Positions 21,461 to 32,100 of a stretch of 64,000 nt of DNA are shown here, piece after piece. Below the pieces are notes generated by a model, which made no database searches, was not told the DNA's origin, and saw only the letters and a list, made by a program, of their open reading frames with translations. Positions within the stretch are counted from its first letter, which is position 1. Every line of letters starts with the position of its first letter. Source of the stretch: Avena insularis (Eukaryota > Streptophyta > Magnoliopsida > Poales > Poaceae); the NCBI GenBank assembly GCA_023614405.1, contig CM042689.1, positions 310,969,132 through 311,033,131 on the forward strand, in the 5' to 3' direction. The position numbers and the translations under genes were made by a program.

Positions 21461-22620
21461 GAGAATCCCTAGCAGTGCCTGTAAAACAGAAACCGCAAAC
21501 GGCCGAGTACAAGGCGTCGAATCCGCGATTCCGATAGTCGCGAGAGCCGGCGCCGAACAGTTCCCATAAACTCAAACCGTCGTGTGCTCTCGCGACCACC
21601 AGAATCGCGGATTTGGCGTCCTGTACTCGGCCGTTTGCCGTTTCTATTTTACTGGCATGGCTAGAGATCCTCTAAGATTAAGTTTACGGGAACTGCTCGG
21701 CTGGTTGTACTGCAAACAAATTCACAAACAAAGTTTAACAGAGATTACATCAAATAAGATAAAAGTTGTGACAGTTTCACAGCAATGTTCGCATCAAATC
21801 CACCCAAAAAACGCGCCAAACAACATATTTACGTTGAGCTCAAGCCACAACGTCGTCGTCCATAACCTCTCCGGTGACACCACCACTTGCCGGAGCCGAA
21901 GAAGCACCTCTTCTGTTCCATGGCCTCTCCGGTGGCACCACTGGTTGTAGCATGCATCGAAGCGGAAGCTTCCTCCATGCATGGCTTGCCTCCTCCTTGC
22001 TATGATCTCCATCCTTCGCATGTCCTACCATGGGAAATCCCTGACGGCGCCTTCTTTGGCCCGGTTCCCGACTTCTTCTGCGATGCGCCGGGATTCTTCG
22101 GCTAAGTGACATGTGTCGAGGCGGAGAAGGCTGTGGCGTGAGCCCCGTGGCCGCTGGCGAAATGACTTGTATCGCCGCATGCTTCCTCTTCTTGAGGTCA
22201 GAGGAGGCGGCCGGTGACCCCATGTGGACTGCCATAGCGACGGACACCGGCTTTTGAGGCGGCGGGATCTCAGTAGCAACTGGCGGGAGCTTGGAGGGTT
22301 CCATGGCCTCGATTTTGCTTGGCGGCGACGGCGGCGGCTGGGGAGGTAGATCGACAGCGACAACAACGCGAAAGTGGAAAGGGAAGAAGAGGAAACTTTC
22401 ATCCCGCCAAAATGAAAGGGAGTGCGGGTCGCGCTCGGTTCAGCCGCATAAACCAAAAATGTGGGGGTCGGATGACGATTTCCGATGCCCCCCCCCTTAA
22501 AAAGTTTTGCAGGCCGACCTCTTTTACGGTGACTGGTCCCCGCATATTTTTTACGGGGCAAGGAAAAATTCCACTTATTTTGCGAGTTTGATATATTTAC
22601 ATGCACTGCTAGAGATTCTC
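21461..22620. mobile_element. PIF/Harbinger-like element with a palindromic left arm
   Basis: The terminal inverted repeats are GAGAATCCCTAGCAGTGC (21461-21478) and GCACTGCTAGAGATTCTC (22603-22620), flanked by TTA on both sides (21458-21460 and 22621-22623). A 3-bp TTA target duplication is typical of PIF/Harbinger elements. A third, inverted copy of the terminus (GGCTAGAGATCCTC) lies at 21659-21672, so 21461-21672 is itself a long foldback. A broken minus-strand coding sequence fills the rest; no transposase is seen. Confidence 0.65.
21793..22304 (-). pseudogene. Degenerate coding sequence carried by the Harbinger-like element
   Basis: Starting MEPSKLPPVATEIPP at 22304, the sequence reads DLKKRKHAAIQVISPA. 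It then needs a frame change to continue as ESRRIAEEVGNRAKEG, meets a stop near 22029, and goes on as DMRRMEIIARRRQAMH. The charged, helical style resembles the accessory or captured proteins of grass Harbinger elements, but I cannot name a family. A frameshift and a nonsense codon indicate a dead copy. Confidence 0.4.
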
Positions 22621-22941
22621 TTAAGTAGAGTGGAGATTTGGTGCACAAGCCTGTTTTCCCTAAAAGAAAATCTAGAATCATATTTTTGAGTATTAAAAAG
22701 ATGGAAAAAATCTAGATATAGCCAATGATGTTTCCACAAACGTGTAAATTATTAATCTCAAATAATTACTTTATATTGTGAGCTACACAAAAATGAGAAA
22801 ATTGTGAATCTGAGTATACATTGTTTCAAATCTCCAAATTCTATCCAATTTGTCATTTTTATGTAGCCCGCTGCGATTTTGCATGCTTAAAGAATACAAC
22901 GTATTGGCTATGACAAAAAAAATCAGATATTTTAAAAGTTG

Positions 22942-23065
22942 TACTCCTTCCGTTCCAAAATAGATGTCACAAGTTTGTTAAAATTTAAATAAATCTATAT
23001 ACTAAATAGTGTCTAGATTTAAATATTAATAAATCAAAGACATCTATTTTGAGACGGAGAGAGTA
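22942..23065. mobile_element. Stowaway MITE
   Basis: CTCCTTCCGTTCCAAAATAG on the left and CTATTTTGAGACGGAGAGAG on the right are inverted termini of the Stowaway (Tc1/mariner) type, flanked by TA. The arms extend inward (TAGATGTC / GACATCTA). Confidence 0.85.
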
Positions 23066-23225
23066 ATAAATATATAAAGGGATCATTGGAGTTGAAGCGT
23101 GGTCAATCTTTGTTGCAACTTCTACATAAGGACCTCACAAGGCAGCTGCTTCTCCTCGTGGGTGAATCTGTGGTTTGCGACAAGGCTTCTCAAGGTACGC
23201 GATGTGCATCACAGTGACAGACTTA

Positions 23226-23445
23226 GGCTCTTTTTTTTCAGCTTCTTGGCCAGCTTCTCCTAGAAGCTATCCTCGACCAGCTTCTCTCCCAGAATCTCAT
23301 CTGTCAAAACCGTTTATACTTTTAAATTGACATTAAAACTACTAGTTAAGAAGTTTGAGCGAATTTTGAAGATGAGATTCTGAGAGAAGCTGGTCGAGGA
23401 TAGCTTCTGGAAGAAGCTGGCCAAGAAGCTAAAAAGAAGGGGGCC
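23226..23445. mobile_element. Tourist-like MITE with ~65-bp arms
   Basis: A near-palindrome: the left arm includes CAGCTTCTTGGCCAGCTTCT and the right arm AGAAGCTGGCCAAGAAGCTA. The arms continue through CTATCCTCGACCAGCTTCTC and its complement. TTA flanks both ends (23223-23225 and 23446-23448). The size and the TTA duplication fit a Tourist/Harbinger MITE. Confidence 0.75.
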
Positions 23446-23547
23446 TTAGTGTGCCTGGTTCTGTTGGCAAGCCGGTCTCTGACCCGTCCTTTGCTCTAGG
23501 GTGAGCGTCTCTCCAATGTCGACAGTACAATGCCCTTTTAAGCCTGA

Positions 23548-24229
23548 GAGCATCTCCAACAGCCGCTGCATATTTTGGTGCTGTAAAACGGTGTTGCAGC
23601 GCGTGGCGCTGGCAAGAGCTTCGTCGGGTATTGTAAACAGCCACGCCAACGCGCTAAAATGCAGTCCTCAAAACCATATTTTCACACGGTTGCACATCTA
23701 AATGGATCAAATAAAATATTACATAGTTCAACCTACATTTGGTACAACCTACTAGATAGTTTAACCTACATACACTAATCATTGAAGTCAAAATCGAACG
23801 AGTCCGTTGTTGTGGATGACACCGGAGTCGACGACCACTCGAGCTCGAAGGAGGAGGAGTCACCTCCGCGTAGAAAGTCCCATTCGGGCGCGCGCGCACA
23901 CCACGGTACCCGGAGCTCGAGCGGCCGCCGGGAGGCATCACGACGGAGCGGCATGGCGCGCGGAGGAGCGGTGGCGGCGACATGCGCGGTGAAAATGATA
24001 GAGCAGCGCGGTGAAAGGAATATGGATGAACTTTTCGGTGGTTGGCTGCGCGCGTCGTTAATAGCGCGCGCTGGAAGCGACGCGCCAGTTTTGGCGTATA
24101 GGATGACGCAGAAACCCGTGCGCGGTAAAAAATTTGACGCGCACTGTGTTTTCGCGCGCTCGCATCTGCGCTGCATTTTGGCGGTCTTTTAGTGTGCACG
24201 AAATTTTCAGCGATCGTTTGGAGATGCTC
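23548..24229 (-). mobile_element. Non-autonomous TIR element with captured AP2 fragment
   Basis: The inverted ends are GAGCATCTCCAAC (23548) and GTTTGGAGATGCTC (24216-24229), flanked by TGA and TAA, close to a 3-bp TWA duplication. The interior is GC-rich with many CGCGC runs. It holds a short minus-strand piece of an AP2/ERF DNA-binding domain. Confidence 0.6.
23860..23938 (-). pseudogene. Truncated AP2/ERF domain fragment
   Basis: From ATG at 23938 the minus strand reads MPPGGRSSSGYRGVRARPNG and then TFYAEV. This is the start of an AP2/ERF domain (YRGVR, the Arg-rich first beta strand, then the strand usually ending in W/YxAEIR). The family then continues with a third strand and an amphipathic helix. 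Here those are replaced by a Pro/Ser run (TPPPSSSS). Only about 20 of ~60 domain residues remain, so it cannot bind DNA. It reads as a host gene exon fragment captured by the surrounding transposon. Confidence 0.6.
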
Positions 24230-24968
24230 TAAGGCGAGGAGACAAGGGCCATCATAGAGGAGGATGGTCAGGCGATGACACACCTCTCCTGGAGCATATG
24301 AAGGCATTTTCAACACGCCGGCGATTCCGTCAAAAGATTGTCTTTGTTGCTCCTATGGTGCTTCATCCGCGGTGGAGAGAACATGGACGGCTACAATCTA
24401 GACCTTTTCTTGTTTCTCTTATGTTTGTTGTTGTTCTTGATGTTGTAAGCTGTTTTTCAGCATCTTGTACCTGCAGTTTGGGGCCCTATTAATTTATGGC
24501 CTGGCGTAAAGCCTTTCATCTGCAATAAAGGTGGTGTGATTGCCATTTCTTCTCTTTTGACTCGTGCATGATTGATGCTGGAATTGCTTCATTTTCTTAA
24601 ATCGTCCACAAGTCCCATCATTAGTACTAGTACATATATTTCCTCCTTTATTCTGTGCCCACTACCCCAGCTCAAAATTAGCCGCTTTAACACATTCACA
24701 CACTATAATTTCTTCCATGCCCACTAAGTTCATGCCAAGTTTACATGTCTTTTACTTCCAAGACAACTATTTTTATTCACGTACTTGGATTGCGATATGT
24801 GATGCTGATTGCTGAGAATTTTTGCACATTCACATAGATTATGCAGAATATTAACTTTAAAGAAAGTTATTTCTGACATTCTGTATATTTTTTTTATTGC
24901 TATGATGCTGCTAGGGACTGTCTCTCAGAAAATACTCCTTTTCACAAATTACTGCAAGATCTCAAAAT
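24230..24968. other. Unassigned upstream sequence
   Basis: 24236-24540 ends in a 3'-UTR-like run with GCAATAAAGG (24520-24529) and could be the tail of a dead retrocopy. 24541-24968 is AT-rich and plain. No gene is supported. Confidence 0.35.
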
Positions 24969-25426
24969 AAATGAGGTAGGATGCATAACAAAAAATTGCT
25001 CTCAAACAGCATAAGCAGAATCCCTAGTGAAATGATATAAACCTTAAGCAAAAGAAACTCTAGAGCAGCATCCCCGCCGAAACCTTTAAACAAAAGAGAA
25101 CATGAACGCTGGATTATTAAAGACTTGAACGCTAACTTGTTCCTTCGCAGTACAGATAAATGATAAACCTTTGCTTGATTGCACAAGAATAACCACGAAC
25201 CCAACCATTCCCTATAGCCCTGGCATACCAACCATTGATGCTGTTGGGCCTGGGTGATGGTAAATTAATACTATCAGATAAAGACATCACCCCCGGTATG
25301 TGTGCCCATGAATCTTCATCTGAAACCAAACACGCAGGCGCGGCGGGCACGAAAAAGAACTCGATTTTAACATGCCATCATGAAAAGAAAACGTATTCAG
25401 TGTCAAAAGTAAGAAAAGAAAACGTA
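24969..25426. repeat. ABCB upstream tandem duplication, copy 1
   Basis: AAATGAGGTAGGATG (from 24969) through AAGAAAAGAAAACGTA (to 25426) is repeated in direct orientation at 25436-25890. Shared blocks include GCATCACCCCC-type sequence around GATAAAGACATCACCCCCGG and GTATGTGTGCCCATGAATC. Small indels separate the copies, for example about 25 bases near 25178-25203 present only here. Confidence 0.85.
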
Positions 25427-25435
25427 AGCAAAAGC

Positions 25436-25890
25436 AAATGAGGTAGGATGAATAACAACAAAATTGCTCTGAAACAGCATAAGAAGCATCCCTAGTGAAA
25501 TGATAAACCTTAAGCAAAAGAAACTCTAAAGCAGCATCCTCTGTGGAACCGTTGAACAGAAGAGAACATGGAAGGTGGATCAGTAAGACTTGAACGCTAT
25601 TGTTCCTTCCATGAACAGATAAAAGGTAAACCTTTGCTCAACCATTTCCCATAGCCTGGCTTACCAACCACTGATGCTGTTGGGCCTGTCTGATGGTAAA
25701 TTAATACTGTCAGATAAAGACATCACCCCCGGTATGTGTGCCCATGAATCTTCATCTGAAACCAAACACGCGGGTGGCGGGCATGAAAAAGAACTCGATT
25801 TTAACATGCCATCATGATCCGTTCAAAAAAAAAACATGCCATCATGAAAAGAAAACGTATTCAGTGTCGAAAGTAAGAAAAGAAAACGTA
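25436..25890. repeat. ABCB upstream tandem duplication, copy 2
   Basis: Second direct copy of the unit, ending ten bases before the TATA box. It carries a 15-base insert with its own 15-base direct repeats (25803-25847) that copy 1 lacks. Confidence 0.85.
25818..25832 (+). mobile_element. Minute retro-insertion with poly(A) and 15-bp target duplication
   Basis: TCCGTTC followed by eight A is flanked on both sides by AACATGCCATCATGA (25803-25817 and 25833-25847). Copy 1 of the duplication has the single, empty site. Long direct repeats plus poly(A) are the mark of target-primed reverse transcription, here by an almost completely 5'-truncated LINE or SINE. Confidence 0.7.
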
Positions 25891-25900
25891 GCACTGCACC

Positions 25901-25908
25901 TATATATA
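25901..25908 (+). promoter_or_regulatory. Putative TATA box of the ABCB gene
   Basis: TATATATA sits about 210 bases before the start codon and just after the tandem duplication. A start site near 25935 would give a 5' leader of about 175 bases. A second candidate, CTATATATG at 25958-25966, would shorten it. Confidence 0.5.
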
Positions 25909-26111
25909 GAGAGAGACAGTAAGACATCATGTCAGTTCCCCTGGCTTAACATATAGGCTATATATGATCATGCACCGGGCTCCATAAATCAGTCACCTCA
26001 CCACTCACCACCACAAACATGCGATCAGAGAGATAAGCAAACTGGTAGCGGCCAGCTGCTACTTAAGGGAGGAGAAGGTGAGAGATAGTAGTTACACTGC
26101 TTGGTGAAGCA

Positions 26112-29100
26112 ATGGGAGACATAGGACAGAATGAAGCGACGACGGAGGGGGCCGAGAGGAAGGATGCGGCGGGGGGCAGGAAGGTGCCCTTCTTCGGCAT
26201 GTTCAGGTATGCCAGCCGCGCCGACTTGGCGCTGATGGCCGTCGGCACGGCGGGAGCGATGGTGAACGGCATGTCTCAGCCCCTGATGACGGTCGTCTTC
26301 GCCGCGGTCATCGAGGCCTTCGGCGCCAGCGACGACAGCGCGATCCTCCACCGGGTCAGCAAGGTACGTACCAACACGTACATAGCTTTTTCGGTTCAGA
26401 GAAATTATGTTCCAGCAACCTGGGCCATATATGCTTTGATATTCAGGCTAACATTAACAACTATGGTTTTGAGCATATTCAGCCGAAGAAACTGGGTCTT
26501 TTTGGTCGGGAGCAAATTAAGTTTACCAGCGTGTCATGCTACAATCTGTTTTGCCGAACTTGATTTAGGTACGAGGTTAGCAAATCCTTATGAGCCGCAG
26601 CCTGGCTTGGCTAAGAGATCTTGAATAAGAACATAGAAGGTCGAACCATACATATATATGTAGAGCAACTCCACGGTTTGGCAGCAGGCTTCAGGCTTCG
26701 TCAGGGGGGAGTTCTCCGGGAGAGAGAGACGCGGCTTCAGGGGATTGTTCTTGGTGAACTTAACAACTCGGCTGTCGCCAGTCAGCAGTTCAGCACGATC
26801 CGATGAACACGTGCGAGATGGTGGTTCCCACTTCCCAGCATATGCGACTAGGGGCCATCGTGGTTTGGTGGCGGATGGGTGGTTTGAGTTGAGACGTCGC
26901 TGCATGCTGCAAGTTACTGCCTTACGTGTGCACTAGTTTTGGCGCCCGTAGCTAGCTGCTAGCCCGCAAGCCCATCTAACTACTCCCTCCGTTTAGAAAT
27001 ATAAAATGTTTTAGGTTTGTAAATAAATATATCTAGACACTTTTTAGTGTGTAGGTTTAAATAAATCTACACACTAAAAAATGTCTAGATATATTAGGTT
27101 TCCAAACCTAAAACATCTTATATTTCAAATGGAGGAAGTAGCTCCTATCATACGGCGGCCGTTCTATCTTGATTTTTGGCCATTTTTTTATACATATATA
27201 TTTATTTATATATCATTTTCACTATTTTCTGCTCAGTAAAACAGAACTTTCTGATCACATACTAACTCAGATTTGAAAGTTTAAATAGCTAAATGAAAAC
27301 TTTGTAGAAGGGCCGCAACTTCCATGTTTTGATTCCTTTTCATTTGACACCATCTTTCTAAAGACTTTTCGCGGTCTCTAAGAACTGTGGTTGGACCTGA
27401 AAAAAAAAGAACTGTGCTTGGAGGGATAGATTTTGAGAAACTCCAAATTTCACAGAAGGCACTTCGAGATTCGTCTAATATCCATGCTATTCTACACATC
27501 AAGGTGTGAGTGGAAAGCTTGTGATTTCTTATGGCTATTAATATGCTAGTCTCAATAAATACAAATAAAGTTGTCAAATATCATAAATAGTAGCAAATCA
27601 AATTTTAAAATATATAGATATGCTCTTTTGAGTGTGCTCCATCGAGCGAGGAATATTCAAAAGTCTTGTTCTTGGTTAAATTAAAAATATTTTCAAAAAG
27701 AAGCTAAAACTCTGTCATTGTCTAGGACTTCTGGACAACATTAAATCCGGTAGATTTTCTACTTCTATTTAAATAAGTTGATATTACCTAAGGCTTTTTT
27801 TAGCTTTTACTTTATATTGTATGATCACATCTTGATTGAAACCTTAAATAGCCGATTTTTATGCAATACAAACATAGGGGAGGGGCATCTCCCCCCCTCT
27901 CTCTCTCTCCCACACGCTATACACACCTGATTTTTCCAGTTAAATAATGATACATATTTATGAGTTCATTCTATCGAACTTCTGAACTGTCCTCCGCCAC
28001 TGTCTACCTCATGTCTTTACCACTATTGTATCAATGGTACACCCTCCTGACCCAGTAGCATTGTACTCGAAGTCGAAGAAGTATCCGTTGAGACATCGCT
28101 GTAGGCTGGCTAGAGCATCTCTAACAGATCCCGTAAAAACTGAATCCAGAAGAAGTGTATCGAAAAAGCTAGATAACACGTTTCCAGGTCAAACTACGAC
28201 GCGATGCGGCAGAATAGATCGCGCAAAATGAAAATCAAAATTCGGAAAAAGAATTGGTGCCAAAAAAATCATCGAACAACTTCTTCATTCATCACAAAAG
28301 TTCATCAAATTTATTCATCATAAAAGTGTGTACCGCTAGTTATCTAGATACTTAGCTAGATATAACCCTAGTAGCAACCCTAACCCTACATCTACCCAGG
28401 TTGATCGTGGTGCTCATCGGCACTTTTGCTCGGAGATGAGTTCGTGCCCTCCTTCTTGTAGCCGAAGCCGTTCTCCTTCGCCATGGAAATGCGAATCATC
28501 TTGAGGAGGTTGAACTCTTGCTGGGCCTCCTCGACCGTGTGGCGTGCGGTAGCGTCATGGGAGTGCCTCGCTGCCTCTTTCTGCCGTTCCATGAGACGGT
28601 CCTTGGCGACACGCTCCTCTAGGACCGTCGGCAGAAGTCCGACTTCTGTGAGCAGGAGAGCTGGGCCATGGATAATACGCCAGATTGCTAATGATGAGTT
28701 CTCAGCAAGCTTCTTCCAATCATACTGGTTTGCCACCAAGGGGGATGCTATTTTCCAACTGTAGCAACATGGGTTGCCAGCGCATCACTCCCTCTCCTTC
28801 ACACGGATGGTCGGTGGGCCAACCTAGCAGTTGACAGCAGGAGGAAGATGACCACGCCCACCCAACCTCACCGACGACAGGGACGACGCGGCTAGCCATG
28901 GTGCCCCGGCGGAGGTGAGACCATGACGTCGCATGAGACGGGGACGACGTGGCTAGCCGTGGCGCCCCAAGGGAGGTGAGGCCTGGACCTCACAGGAGAC
29001 AGGGATGACACGGCTGGCCGCGGCGCCCCAACGTCGACGGAGGTGAGGCTAGGACCTCGATGGAGACGGGGACACCGCGACGTCGCCGACGGAGGTGAGG

Positions 29101-32100
29101 AAGAATCTTAACGATGGGGGTGGGTGGGTGTCCTGCCGGCGACTTAGGGTTAGGATTCAGGGACGTCGGCGGCGACCGAACTTAGGGCTAGGGTGCAGGT
29201 CGGTTTTAGAGGGATGATCGGCCGGCCGGCCAGGACCTCGCTGGAGACAGGGACGATGTAGCTGGTTGTTTGACGTCACCGGAAGAGGCGAGGCCTGTAC
29301 CTCATCGGAGACGGGGACGACGCGGTTGGCCGCGGCGCCGCCGGCGGAGGTGGGGAAAGGTACTTAGGGTTGGGGTGGTGCTCGCCAGCGACCAAAGTTA
29401 GGGCTAGGAGTGCTCGCTGACGGTGACAACAGTGGCACCGGTGTATGGAGGAAGAAGACGACGTTGATGGGCCATGGCCAATGACGCCGAGCGTGCGTCC
29501 GGCGTGTCACGCCCGCGCCGCTTTGAAAAGCGGCCAATGGCACCACCCGCCGTGAAGCGCGATCTATGCAGGCGACGCATCATGGCATCGCCTCACGCGT
29601 TGTGGTATCCAACCAGGCCTTGATGTCGCTTCAAACAAAGAAAGATTACACCGTGGACATCAAGGGCTTCAGGCCGATTAGCCCCGCGGGTGTTCCCAGT
29701 TTAACGCGCCAATCACACTAAAGCAAAGCGTGCTCGTCGGTGAAAACTTCCACCGGTAGCATCCCTCGTCCCCACCCCACTCACACTCCATTTTTTTAAA
29801 CGAAGGCAAAAACTATGTCTTATCCAATAATTAAGAAGAAACTGTCCAATTAACTCAAGGGAAACCGGCGAAACCGGATACAAGCAAGGCCAAGACCACC
29901 CGAACACCAACCAACAGGGCCGCGCCCACTCATGTCGGCGACACATTGAAGGTCACAAAAAGAATGCTAATCGCACAAATCCAACCTACAGAAACTCGCT
30001 CCATTGAACTAGCTGAGCTCACACCACTGCCGAAGAGAAGAAGCCATGTATGCTATGAGAGAGGAGCAGACCGGGACACTCTAGTGTCCCTGCTCATCTC
30101 CACGGCAAGCACCCGCGTTCTCATCATTGGCAGGCCCAAGGAAGTGATCTGGCGACGGCAGCAGGGCGATCCACGGTTGACACTCCTATTCTTCCTCGAG
30201 ACCAGAGGATGGGAAGGCGTGCCGCCAAAAGCCTCTATTCAGCGCCCGTGCTCGACTGCCCAATCGGCAATCGCCTCCCAGTAAACCCTGATGTGGCAAT
30301 CTTCTTATGTGCATTACTACATATGACGGATGATAATATTCAGTAAAAATCTTGGCACCTTGATACATAATAATCACTGTGAAAATGAACGGACCGTCAG
30401 TCAGTCACCAACTCAGATCTTTATATAAGAGGAAATATAACACCAATGCTCCTGCAGTGTTCTTGGAAAATTATTAGGATACCAGAAAAAAATTTGAGAA
30501 AAAAATATGTTTAGCTGAAAAAAGAATGACCAATCTCAGAACTCCGAGTCTCACAGTTATTGCTATTTCATTTCTGACAGTTTCTTTCTCCAGGTTGTTG
30601 TGTACTACATCTATTTGGGAATTGGGACGGCAGTAGCTTCATTTCTCCGTAAGAACACTTCTACTCTTGGACTAAATGCTTCTAAATGGGTAGCTGAAAC
30701 TCAATCGGATAATCCTATTCAGTTCTGTACTGAAATAGCTTGCATTCATCTGATCAGACCATGACACATGATAAACAGTGAGACCACTTAGAACAAACCA
30801 AGAAAAACGTGGATTCGCCAATCTACTAGTAAAATTCCTAGCACTAGTATCAGTACTTAAAAAATTCAGGTTAAAATTACAAGCACTAGTTTTCCAGTAG
30901 CCTAGTACCAAGTAGTACGAAGGAGTCAGCACTGTGCATGACCTCTGTTTTTAGCTGGATTACATTCACACGCAGCAGAATTTCAAACGAGTGGCTGAAA
31001 GCATTCAAGGTTAACCTGTTACCTGTGCCAGAGGTGTCATGCTGGACAATGGTGGGAGAAAGGCAGTCAACATGTATCCGGTCTCTATACCTCGAAGCTG
31101 TTCTAAAACAGGATATTTCATTCTTTGATGTGGAGATGACAACTGGGGAAGCGATTTCTATAATGTCCGCAGATACTGTACTGGTACAAGATGCACTTGG
31201 AGAGAAGGTAACAAATTCAATAGACAGCATAGAAGAAAGAAAAAAAACAAATTTATTTCTGTAAATGCATTATTTGATTTCATGTAAATATGGCTTCTTC
31301 ACTGTCAGGTAGGCAAATATGCAGAGCTTTTGACAACCTTTGTTGGAGGTTTTGTCATCGGATTTATACGGGGCTGGATGTTGGCTCTTGTTATGCTGGC
31401 ATGCATACCTCCGTGCATTCTCGCTTGTGCAGCTGTCTCTCGAATACGTTCCCAAATATCTTCCAGGAGGCAAGCATCATATGGTGATGCGGGTAATGTT
31501 GTTGAGCAGAGCATCGGAGCTATAAGAACGGTGGGTTATGATGGTTTTAAAATTAGAATTAAGAGTAGAATTAACTATTTGATAGTTAGTTGTTATTTTA
31601 TAATATTGATAAAATTTCAATGCAGGTTGTCTCCTTCAATGGTGAGAAGAAAGCAATTGCATTGTATAATACTCTCATAAAAAAGGCATACAAGGCAACT
31701 GTCTTGGAAGGGATTGTCACTGGTCTTGGAATAGGTTGTATCTTTTGTGTTGTCTTCTGCAGTTACTCTCTAGCCTTTTGGTACGGCGCCAAGTTAATCA
31801 TCAGCAAGGGATATACTGGAGGGCAGGTCATCAATGTCGTATTTGCAATACTAACTGGTTCAATGTGAGCATTCCAAGTGTTGACCATAGTATCATAAAT
31901 GATAACATGAGGTGTTAGAGTAAACAAGCACTTAAGCAGAGCCTTGCACACAGAAAAAGTCAAAATAGTTGACCCATAAAGAACAATATTCCTTCCATTT
32001 ATCAAAAGCAGAAAAACGCTTCGAGCTGGACAATTTGACTAGTTACTATTTCCAAGTTCCTGTACTACTGATATCAACATAGTTTTTCAATTACTATTAA

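Larger units (their letters stand above)
26364..30593 (+). other. ABCB intron 1 (4.23 kb), transposon-rich
   Basis: The donor AAG|GTACGT and the acceptor TTCTCCAG|GTT are clean. The intron contains a Stowaway (26981-27140), AT-rich plain sequence (27141-28112), an element-like block starting GAGCATCTCTAACAG (28113), a GC-rich minisatellite (28875-29350) and a minus-strand LINE tail (29791-30290). The other introns are below 0.4 kb except intron 11 (0.8 kb). Confidence 0.85.

Noticed and set aside
21168..21599. 143-codon minus-strand ORF
   Set aside because: It extends through the foldback arm of the Harbinger-like element into unrelated flank, and no domain is seen.
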